Shown one piece after another: positions 16,481 to 23,334 of a stretch of DNA of 64,000 bases (the first letter of the stretch is position 1; each line of letters opens with the position of its first letter). Location of the stretch: the NCBI RefSeq assembly GCF_001746295.1, contig NZ_MJAH01000007.1, positions 395,738 to 459,737 of the forward strand. Reading direction: 5' to 3'. The stretch comes from Streptomyces sp. LUP47B (lineage in GTDB: Bacteria > Actinomycetota > Actinomycetes > Streptomycetales > Streptomycetaceae). The position numbers and the translations under genes were made by a program. The notes beneath the pieces were generated by a model. The model was not told where the DNA came from, did not search any database, and saw nothing but the letters and a program-made list of their open reading frames with translations.

Positions 16481-17653
16481 ATGAAGAGATTTCTGGCCGT
16501 TGAGCGCGCTCTGCGTACAGCGGCCCCCCACGAGTTGCTCGACGCCATCCGCGCCGTACTGATCGAGCAGTACGGCGCGGAGGACGTCGAGCTGTTCATG
16601 GCCGACTACAGCCTGAGCGTGCTGCAGCCGGTGTCAGTGCTGCCGCACACGCTGGTGCCGGTGTCGGTGCACAACAGCCCGCCCGGCCGGGCCTTCGGTT
16701 CCCAGCAGCCGCACCGGGAGGAAGGGCGGAACGGGCGGACCCGTCTGCATCTGCCGGTCAGTGTGCGCGGCGACCGGCTCGGCGTGCTGTCGCTCACGCT
16801 GTCCGACGACGACGCCGCGCACCGGTGGGAGTCGGAACTGGCCGACATCGCCGACGTACTGGGGCACGAGGTGGTGGTGGCCGAGCGCGACACCGACGTG
16901 TATCTCCAGGCGCGGCGCAAGGACCGGCTGACGCTGGCCGCCGAGATGCAGTGGCAGCTGCTCCCCGGCCGCGTCTGCTCCCGCCCCGAGTACGACCTGG
17001 GGGCCCAACTGGAGCCCGCCTACGCCATCTTCGGCGACAACTTCGACTGGTCCGGCACCGCCGACCGTCTGATGCTGTACGTCACCAACGGCATGGGCGA
17101 GGGCATAGAGGCGTCCCTGCTGACGAACCTGGCCATCAACGCGCTGCGCAACGCACGGCGCGCCGGGCTCTCCATCGCGGACCAGGCGGCCCTGGCGGAC
17201 CAGGCCGTGTACGCCCACTACCGGGGGCACTGCTACTTGTCGGTCCTGATGTTCGACTTCGATCTGGCTACCGGCCGGGCGAGCGTCGTGGACGCCGGTT
17301 CCCCGCAGTTGCTGCGGCTGCGCGGCGGGACGGTGGAACGCGTCGCCTTCGAAGCGCAGCTCCCGCTGGGCATGTTCGAGGAGACCGACTACGTGGCGCA
17401 GGACTTCCACGTCGAGCCCGGCGACCGGCTCGTCTTCGTCAGCGACGGCGTCCATGCCGTGGCCTCCCCCAAGGGAGAGGCGTACGGGGAGGCGGCGCTC
17501 GCCCGGGCCATCCACTCCACGCGCCTGCTGCCCGCGGCCGAGGTGCCGCGCGCCATCCTGCGGGAGCTGACCGGCCACCGCGGTGAAGCCATGCCGGACG
17601 ACGACGCGCTGATCGTGTGTCTGGACTGGCGCGGCAGACCACAGTTCGCGTGA
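16481..17653 (+). CDS. PP2C/SpoIIE-family phosphatase with altered metal motif
   Basis: A 390-residue RsbU/SpoIIE-type protein. The N-terminal 140 residues are a GAF-like sensor, then LTLAAEMQWQLLPGR opens the phosphatase domain. FGDNFDW (usual GGDWYD), VVDAGSPQ, VFVSDGVH and DDDALIV are in place. The motif that normally reads GDVxGHG is VTNGMGEGIEA here, replacing a metal-binding Asp by Asn, so activity may be weak or lost. Known relatives dephosphorylate STAS anti-anti-sigma factors to release sigma-B-type factors. It starts at an ATG 139 bases before the stressosome operon and is probably part of that regulatory unit. Confidence 0.88.
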   Translation: MKRFLAVERALRTAAPHELLDAIRAVLIEQYGAEDVELFMADYSLSVLQPVSVLPHTLVPVSVHNSPPGRAFGSQQPHREEGRNGRTRLHLPVSVRGDRLGVLSLTLSDDDAAHRWESELADIADVLGHEVVVAERDTDVYLQARRKDRLTLAAEMQWQLLPGRVCSRPEYDLGAQLEPAYAIFGDNFDWSGTADRLMLYVTNGMGEGIEASLLTNLAINALRNARRAGLSIADQAALADQAVYAHYRGHCYLSVLMFDFDLATGRASVVDAGSPQLLRLRGGTVERVAFEAQLPLGMFEETDYVAQDFHVEPGDRLVFVSDGVHAVASPKGEAYGEAALARAIHSTRLLPAAEVPRAILRELTGHRGEAMPDDDALIVCLDWRGRPQFA

Positions 17654-17716
17654 CAGCGAACCGACCCCATGGCGGCGACCGCATGTTGTTCGCCCCACAC
17701 GCTCGCGTTAACGTTT

Positions 17717-17743
17717 GCCATGCGGCAATAATTGCCACATGGC
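17717..17743. promoter_or_regulatory. 27-bp imperfect palindrome upstream of rsbR
   Basis: Left arm GCCATG-C-GGCAAT, central A, right arm ATTGCC-A-CATGGC; only the C/A pair breaks symmetry. The inner core GGCAATAATTGCC is a perfect 13-bp palindrome. It sits 50 bases before the rsbR GTG. One of the two MarR proteins is the obvious candidate binder, but that is inference. Confidence 0.65.
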
Positions 17744-17792
17744 CTGACCGCCCGGCGGGCCCTACGGCCTCGCAGGCAAGGAGACGATTCAG

Positions 17793-18686
17793 GTGGCGGA
17801 CCACGACACGGCCCCCGGAACGGCGAAGGAGCTGGGTGCCTTTCTGGAACGGCGTCGTGAACAGATCGCCCAACGCTGGGCGGACGCCGCCCTGTTCCGT
17901 ACGGTCTTCACCGTCTCCCGGGACGAGGCGGTCGAGGCGGGCAAAGCGGTCGTGGACGCCCTGGCCGACGTGGCCCGCTCCGGACGGCTGGAGGATGTCG
18001 AGGCGCCGGGATTCGGCACCGTGAGAGACCAGCTCGGCCGGATGGCCGCGGCCCGGGCCCGAGCCGGGTACACGCCGGTGCAGATCGCCGGCGAGGTCGC
18101 GGACCTGCGCGAGCCGGTGACCGCACTGCTGGCTGCCGAGTTCCAGGACGACGCCGACGACGCGCGGGTCATGGCGTGCACGCAGGCTCTGGCGGTCCTG
18201 ACCTCCACACTGCGCCTGGTGATCATGGAGACGACGGTGAGCGCGGGCGAGGAGCTCATAGCCCGGCAGCGCCAGCAGCTGCTCGAGGTGGCCACCCCCG
18301 TCATCAAGCTGTGGGACGGCGTGGTCGCCGTACCGCTGATCGGCACCCTGGACAGCGCTCGCAGCCAGGTCGTGATGGAGAGCCTGCTGGAAGCCATCGT
18401 GGACCAGCGTGCCGCGTACGCCATCCTCGACATCACCGGCGTCCCGACCGTCGACTCGCTCGTGGCCCAGCACCTGATGAAGACGGTCGCCGCGGCCCGG
18501 CTCATGGGCGCGGAGTGCATCGTCTCCGGGATCCGCCCGGCCATCGCGCAGACCATCGTCCAGCTCGGCATCGACCTCGGGTCGATCATCACGCGGGCCG
18601 GCCTCGCCGACGCCCTGGCCTACGCGCTCACCCAGCAGGGCATCGTCGTCTCCGCGCGCCCGGTCACGGAGGCGGGCCCGCGGTGA
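17793..18686 (+). CDS. rsbR: RsbR-type stressosome sensor with C-terminal STAS domain
   Basis: A 297-residue scaffold and sensor of the stressosome. The N-terminal half (about 1-145) is the RsbRD-type helical sensor region with ERRREQIAQRWADA. The C-terminal STAS domain starts at VATPVIKLWDGVVAVPLIGT. The ITGVPTVDS segment carries Thr/Ser residues at the position phosphorylated by RsbT in characterised RsbR proteins. In Bacillus such proteins form a large complex with RsbS that sequesters RsbT. The GTG start follows AAGGAGACGATTCAG. Its stop overlaps the RsbS start (GTGA), the first of a chain of overlaps that ties the operon together. Confidence 0.9.
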   Translation: MADHDTAPGTAKELGAFLERRREQIAQRWADAALFRTVFTVSRDEAVEAGKAVVDALADVARSGRLEDVEAPGFGTVRDQLGRMAAARARAGYTPVQIAGEVADLREPVTALLAAEFQDDADDARVMACTQALAVLTSTLRLVIMETTVSAGEELIARQRQQLLEVATPVIKLWDGVVAVPLIGTLDSARSQVVMESLLEAIVDQRAAYAILDITGVPTVDSLVAQHLMKTVAAARLMGAECIVSGIRPAIAQTIVQLGIDLGSIITRAGLADALAYALTQQGIVVSARPVTEAGPR

Positions 18687-19108
18687 CCGGCCTCCCCGCC
18701 ATGCATCCCGGCCCGGGCCCCGTACCGGTACTGGCCCTGGGCGACGTCCTGCTGGTCACCCTGCAGGGAGAGCTGCACGACGGGGCGGCCGAACAGCTCC
18801 AGCACGACATCTCCCGGCGCATCGCGTCCAGTCCGATGCCCGTCGCCGGTGTGGTCATCGACCTCTCCGGCGTGGAGATCATCGACTCCTTCCTCGGCCG
18901 TGTCCTGTCCGAGATCGCCGCGAGCGCAGGCCTGCTGGCCGCGCGCACCATACTGGCCGGCATGCGTCCGGCGGTGGCCATCACCCTGGTCGAACTGGGT
19001 CTCACCCTGCCCGGCCTGAGCACCGCCCTGAACGTCGAGAAGGCCCTGTCCCTGCTGGGCCGTGTCTCCTCGGCGGCTCCGACCGCTCACCTGGAAGAGG
19101 GTGCATGA
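18683..19108 (+). CDS. rsbS: RsbS-type STAS stressosome scaffold
   Basis: A 141-residue single-STAS-domain protein, partner of RsbR in the stressosome shell. It has LALGDVLLVTLQGELHDG, VVIDLSGVEIIDSFLGRVL and IAASAGLLAARTILAGMRPA. S69 in IIDSF corresponds to the serine phosphorylated by RsbT in Bacillus RsbS. The GTG at 18683 overlaps the rsbR stop by four bases; an ATG at 18701 (MHPGPGP) is an alternative but lacks the coupling. The C-terminal 20 residues are an Ala/Ser-rich extension. The stop overlaps the RsbT start. Confidence 0.9.
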   Translation: MTGLPAMHPGPGPVPVLALGDVLLVTLQGELHDGAAEQLQHDISRRIASSPMPVAGVVIDLSGVEIIDSFLGRVLSEIAASAGLLAARTILAGMRPAVAITLVELGLTLPGLSTALNVEKALSLLGRVSSAAPTAHLEEGA

Positions 19109-19551
19109 TGCATGCCCCCATCACCTCGACCACGCGTCTGCCGATCGGCTCGGACGCCGACCTGGCCTGGGTACGACAGCAAGTGCGCCAGACCGCTGCC
19201 GACCTCGGCTTCAACCTGGTCCAGCAGACCAAACTGGTGACCGCCGCCAGCGAACTGGCCCGCAACGCCCTGGTGCACGGTGGCGGCGGGCACATGGAGA
19301 TGACGGTGCTGACAGAGACCACCCACCGCGGACTGCGGCTGGCCTTCGTCGACGCGGGCCCCGGCATCCGGGACGTCGAGCTCGCCATGACCGACGGCTA
19401 CACCACCGGCGGCGGCCTGGGCATGGGGCTGAGCGGGGCCAAGCGGCTCGTCAAGGAGTTCGATCTCGACAGCCGACCCGGCCAGGGCACCACCGTCACC
19501 ATCACCGACTGGGTCTCCGGCCTGCCCGCGCCCCGCACAGGTGCGCCTTGA
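19105..19551 (+). CDS. rsbT: RsbT-type serine kinase / anti-sigma ATPase
   Basis: A 148-residue GHKL-fold kinase that in characterised systems phosphorylates RsbR and RsbS on stress and then activates the RsbU phosphatase. The N box is TAASELARNALVHGGGGH, the G1 box DAGPGIRD and the G2 box GGGLGMGLSGAKRL, all intact; SRPGQGTTV is the usual closing strand. ATG starts at 19105 and 19108 are both possible (ATGATG); the first overlaps the rsbS stop by four bases. Its own stop overlaps the next gene's TTG start. Confidence 0.92.
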   Translation: MMHAPITSTTRLPIGSDADLAWVRQQVRQTAADLGFNLVQQTKLVTAASELARNALVHGGGGHMEMTVLTETTHRGLRLAFVDAGPGIRDVELAMTDGYTTGGGLGMGLSGAKRLVKEFDLDSRPGQGTTVTITDWVSGLPAPRTGAP

Positions 19552-20633
19552 CCAGGGTGTGGGACATCCCGGTGCAGGACAGCACCCGGGTCCGGGACGT
19601 ACGCGTCGCGGCCGAAGCCGCCTGTGCCGACGCGGGGCTGGACGCGCATGCCACGGCGATCGCGGCGCTGGTGGCCACCGAGTTGGGCACCAACCTCGTC
19701 AAGCACGCCGGCGGCGGCCGCGTCCTCATCAACCTGACCGCCCCCTCCAACACGTGCGCCGAGGACGTGCCCTGCGTGCAGATCGCCTCACTCGATCACG
19801 GACCGGGCATCGACAACGTCCCGGCAGCGATGCGGGACGGTCACACGACCGCTCCTTCCTCCCTGGGCGCGGGCCTGGGTACCTGCCGGCGTGTCTCCAG
19901 CGAGTTCGACCTGCACAGCCGGCCGGGCCGGGGCACCATCGCGGTGGCACGCATCGCCCCGGCCCGGGCGCCCGGCGACCCTCAACCCCGTCAGGTCCGC
20001 TCGGGTACGGGCACCAGGGCCGGGGGAATCACCACCTCCCTCGCCCATGCGGAGCACTCCGGAGACGCCTTCGGCCGGGTGCGCTCCGGTCAACGGGTCA
20101 CGCTGATGCTCGTGGACGGACTGGGCCACGGGGAGAAGGCGGCCCAGGCGTCCACCGCCGCCATGGAAGAACTGCGCCGGTGTGCTGATCTGTCGCCGGC
20201 CGAGATCCTGCGGCAACTGCACACGGCCCTGCGGGCCACCCGAGGCGCGGCCGTCGGCGTCGCCCAGCTGGACGAGGACAGCGACCGGCTGTCGTTCGCC
20301 GGTGTCGGCAACATCGGCGCCAGGCTGCGCACCGAGAGCGCTTGGCGGCCCCTCATCTCCCACCCGGGCATCGTCGGCGCCCACTTCCCCGCGAGCGTGC
20401 CCCTGACCGCGACCGCCTGGGCGCCGGACAGTCTGCTCGTCCTGCACAGCGACGGGCTGCCCAGCCGCTGGGTGCCGCCCGACGACCCCCAACTCGCCCT
20501 GCACGACCCGGCCGTGGTGGCCGCGGTCGCCCTGAGGGACGCCGGCAGCGCTGCCCGCCCCTTGCGCGACGACGCCAGTGTGGCCGTACTGACTCCCGCT
20601 CCCCGGACGGACCCGCATGACCGTATCCCCTGA
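19548..20633 (+). CDS. Fusion of RsbT-like ATPase and RsbX-like PP2C phosphatase
   Basis: A 361-residue two-domain protein. Residues 1-140 are a second GHKL ATPase (TELGTNLVKHAGGG, DHGPGID, SLGAGLGTCRRV). Residues 165-361 are a small PP2C domain like RsbX (LMLVDGLGHGEKAAQAS, FAGVGNIGARL, LLVLHSDGLPSRW, RPLRDDASVAVL). RsbX resets the stressosome by removing phosphate from RsbR and RsbS, so this protein may combine a kinase-like and a reset activity. The TTG at 19548 gives a four-base overlap with rsbT; GTG at 19557 is the alternative. Its 3' end overlaps the next gene by 17 bases. Confidence 0.87.
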   Translation: MTRVWDIPVQDSTRVRDVRVAAEAACADAGLDAHATAIAALVATELGTNLVKHAGGGRVLINLTAPSNTCAEDVPCVQIASLDHGPGIDNVPAAMRDGHTTAPSSLGAGLGTCRRVSSEFDLHSRPGRGTIAVARIAPARAPGDPQPRQVRSGTGTRAGGITTSLAHAEHSGDAFGRVRSGQRVTLMLVDGLGHGEKAAQASTAAMEELRRCADLSPAEILRQLHTALRATRGAAVGVAQLDEDSDRLSFAGVGNIGARLRTESAWRPLISHPGIVGAHFPASVPLTATAWAPDSLLVLHSDGLPSRWVPPDDPQLALHDPAVVAAVALRDAGSAARPLRDDASVAVLTPAPRTDPHDRIP

Positions 20634-22356
20634 CGTCCGGAAAATCGCGTCCGTCGCCGACGCCGCCCGGGCCCGCGCCGCCGTCGACCGCATCGCCACG
20701 GACGCCGGGGCAACCACACTGGACCGAGCCCGCTTCCTGACCGCGCTGACGGCACGGCTGCGCCACTGCCTCGGCCGGGGCGGAGAGTGGGAACTCCTGC
20801 TCCACGTACGGCGGTCCGACGCCGGGCAGACGGGCCGACTCGAGGCTTCGTTGAGCCCGGTCGGCCATTGCGGACCGGGCTCACCGGCCGAAGCGCCCTT
20901 ACTCACGTGCCCGCTGCCTCACCAGCCCGCCCCCAACGCTCTGAGCGCCTCCACCTCGCTGCCGGAGGCCCTGCTGCGCGCCGACGAGAACACCGCGGCG
21001 GTGCTGAGCCTCCTCGACGAGCAGGAAAGCCTGGTCCGGCTGCACCGGGAGGAACTGCATCAGACCAACCAGGGCGTTCTGGCGCTCCATGCCGACCTGG
21101 AGGCCGCGGCACTCGCCCAGCGCGACCTCCTGGAAGCCGAGCGGACCGCACGCGCCGAGGCGGAACGGGCCCGGCGCCTGCTGACCTTTCTCGGTGACGC
21201 CAGCGCCGCCATCACCTCGTCCCTCAGCCATACGGCCATCCTGCGCCGCCTCTCCGACATGCTGGTGCCGGACTACGCGGAGCATCTCGACGTCTGGCTC
21301 TTCGACGAGGAGGAGTACGCGGACCACGACGACGAGCGCGCACACCGCGTCCGGGAGCATTCGGCCGCCGCCGTCGCCGCCGCCCGGACGGGCCGTCCCC
21401 AGCACGCCGCGGCCCACCCCGGCGCCCTGCCCGGCGTCGACGACCTCCCGCCCTCTGCCCTGTCCCCCCAGCGACCACTGCTGGCCATCCCCCTGGTCGC
21501 ACAGCGGCTGTTGGGTGTCCTCACCCTCACCGCTCCCGGCCCCCGCTTCGACGAGGACACCTCCGTCATGCTGGTCGAACTCGCGCGCCGCGTCGGCGTC
21601 GCCCTGGACCACGCCCACCGCTACCAGCAGTCCCGCAACACCGCCGAAGCCCTGCAGCGCGCCCAGCTCACCGAACTACCCGCCCAGCCCGGCCTGTTGC
21701 TGGCCGCGCGCTACCTGCCCGCCACCTGGGGCATGAACATCGGCGGCGACTGGTACGACGCCTTCCTCCAGCCCGACGGCAGCCTGCTGGCCGTCATAGG
21801 GGACGTCACAGGGCACGGACTACACGCCGCAGTCGTCATGGGCCAGTTGCGCACCGCCCTGCGCGCCTACGCCGTCGAGAACGCCACCCCCGGAGAGATC
21901 CTCACGCGCCTGCACCGCATGCTCGGCCACCTGCAACCCGACCTGTACGCCACCGCGCTGATCGCCCGCTTCCGGCCGGGCGACCCGGAAGTGGTCTGGG
22001 CGTCGGCCGGTCACCCGCCCGCCGTCGTGCGCACCGCCGACGGCACCGTACGGATCCTCGACGCCAAACCCGGCGTGATGCTCGGCATCCCGCTGCCCTA
22101 CGTGTACACGGATCACCGGACCCACCTGCCCGCCGGATCCTCCCTGGTCCTGTACACCGACGGCCTGGTCGAACGCCGGGGGCAGGGCATCGACCCCGGT
22201 ATCGGGCGTCTGGGCCGCGCTCTCGCGGCGCTGACCGCGCCGGAGCTGGAACAGGACCTGGACGCCGCCGCCGACGCCCTGCTCAAGCCCCTCCTGTACG
22301 ACTCCGAACGGGACGACGACGTCTGCCTGCTGCTGTGCCACACTGTGACGCCGTAA
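20617..22356 (+). CDS. GAF-SpoIIE (RsbU-like) PP2C phosphatase
   Basis: A 579-residue phosphatase closing the stressosome operon. An N-terminal alpha-helical region and coiled coil (LHREELHQTNQGVLALHADL, then DLLEAERTARAEAERARRL) is followed by a GAF domain (about 195-340) and a complete SpoIIE domain: GGDWYDAF, VIGDVTGHGLHAA, SAGHPPAVV, YTDGLVERRG and DDDVCLLL. Every metal-binding Asp is present, unlike the phosphatase at 16481. The coiled coil resembles the RsbT-interaction region of RsbU, so it is the probable output enzyme acting on STAS anti-anti-sigma proteins. The 17-base overlap with the preceding gene supports operon membership. Confidence 0.9.
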   Translation: MTVSPDVRKIASVADAARARAAVDRIATDAGATTLDRARFLTALTARLRHCLGRGGEWELLLHVRRSDAGQTGRLEASLSPVGHCGPGSPAEAPLLTCPLPHQPAPNALSASTSLPEALLRADENTAAVLSLLDEQESLVRLHREELHQTNQGVLALHADLEAAALAQRDLLEAERTARAEAERARRLLTFLGDASAAITSSLSHTAILRRLSDMLVPDYAEHLDVWLFDEEEYADHDDERAHRVREHSAAAVAAARTGRPQHAAAHPGALPGVDDLPPSALSPQRPLLAIPLVAQRLLGVLTLTAPGPRFDEDTSVMLVELARRVGVALDHAHRYQQSRNTAEALQRAQLTELPAQPGLLLAARYLPATWGMNIGGDWYDAFLQPDGSLLAVIGDVTGHGLHAAVVMGQLRTALRAYAVENATPGEILTRLHRMLGHLQPDLYATALIARFRPGDPEVVWASAGHPPAVVRTADGTVRILDAKPGVMLGIPLPYVYTDHRTHLPAGSSLVLYTDGLVERRGQGIDPGIGRLGRALAALTAPELEQDLDAAADALLKPLLYDSERDDDVCLLLCHTVTP

Positions 22357-22554
22357 AGGCCTATAGCCGTCCACGAAGGCCCGCGTACGTGCGGCCACAC
22401 CCCACGCGCTGGTTCACCGGCTCGGACCGCGACACGGACCACTGCCTGCAGGCCCCCGCACCCGTCGCTCGGGCCCACGTCGAATCCGGTCCGTGCCATC
22501 GGCGGTGGCACCTTCGACCGGTCGAGATCCGCGGCGCCGGGGCCGACCGTCCGG

Positions 22555-23058
22555 TCAGCGTTCGGGGTCGTCGATCGGCTTGCCGGTATCGCCCTGAGCG
22601 GTCAGGAAGGCCCGCAGGCCGCCGCCCAGCGCCGCCCGCTCGCCGGGTTCCATGGCCGCGAGGACCACGGCAAGCGCCTGAGATCTGCGCGCGGCCACTT
22701 CGTTCAGGATCTGCCGGCCACGTCCCGTGAGCACGAGCTGCACCTCACGTCGCCTGTGCGGATGCAGCAGCCGCTCCAGCAGGCCGGCCGCCTCCAGCCG
22801 ATCGCACAACCGACTGGCTGTCGGCGGCCCTATGTCCATGGTCTCCGCCAGAGTGGTGAGATTGAGCCCCGGTTCCGACTCCAGAACCCGAAGCGCTCTC
22901 AGTTGGTGCGGTGACAGCCGCAGGCTCGCCCCCTGGGCGGCCACCGACCACACGTTCGCGAGACCGTCCACGGCGTCGGCGATCTCCAGCGCGACGGAGA
23001 GTGGGTCGTCACCCGGTCCGCTCGACCGGTCGTCCCCCGAGCCACTGAGACGAGTCAC
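22555..23058 (-). CDS. MarR family transcriptional regulator, divergent from rph
   Basis: A 167-residue winged-helix regulator: SPHQLRALRVLESEPGLNLT, LAETMDIGPPTASRLCDRL and RRREVQLVLTGRGRQIL. It starts with GTG at 23058 and is divergent from the rifampin phosphotransferase gene, with 276 bases between them that contain a 24-bp perfect palindrome and a rifamycin-associated element. It is also convergent with the stressosome operon and is the closest relative of the MarR protein at 15908. It could act on rph, on itself, or on the stressosome; the palindrome next to its own promoter makes autoregulation the simplest guess. Confidence 0.88.
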   Translation of the reverse strand: MTRLSGSGDDRSSGPGDDPLSVALEIADAVDGLANVWSVAAQGASLRLSPHQLRALRVLESEPGLNLTTLAETMDIGPPTASRLCDRLEAAGLLERLLHPHRRREVQLVLTGRGRQILNEVAARRSQALAVVLAAMEPGERAALGGGLRAFLTAQGDTGKPIDDPER

Positions 23059-23161
23059 ACACGCATCGCTTTCAGTAATCGCCTGGCCATGCAGATACCG
23101 CCCTCATTCAAACGCGGTACCCGGTGAGTCGTCGAGCAAGCACATGGCCACAAAAGGCAAA

Positions 23162-23185
23162 GGCAAGGAGAGAACTCTCCTTGCC
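23162..23185. promoter_or_regulatory. 24-bp perfect palindrome, MarR/rph intergenic region
   Basis: GGCAAGGAGAG and CTCTCCTTGCC are perfect 11-bp arms around AA. It lies 104 bases from the MarR start and 24 bases upstream of the rifamycin-associated element. It could be a regulator binding site or, as RNA, a hairpin; its position between divergent genes favours an operator. Confidence 0.6.
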
Positions 23186-23208
23186 ACTCTTAAGTTATAG
23201 CGCGCAGG

Positions 23209-23227
23209 GGGGCTTGCGGCAAGACCC
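23209..23227 (+). promoter_or_regulatory. Rifamycin-associated element (RAE)
   Basis: GGGGCTTGCGGCAAGACCC, a 19-bp inverted repeat built on CTTGCGGCAAG. As I recall it, the published element is the same except for one base in the right arm. RAEs occur upstream of rifamycin-inactivating genes in actinomycetes and mediate induction by rifamycins; here it is 108 bases before the rph GTG. Confidence 0.85.
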
Positions 23228-23334
23228 GGGTCACCGCGCACAATCGTCGGCCGAGGCCACAACCTGCGGAAATGGGGAACGACTTGTTGTCGACCAACTC
23301 GTCGACGGGGAACGCAACCGGGGACGGTGACGAG

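Noticed and set aside
23144..23200. 18-codon ORF (MATKGKGKERTLLATLKL) as an rph leader peptide
   Set aside because: No ribosome site, codon third positions unlike the genome, and most of it is the palindrome; more likely an operator region.
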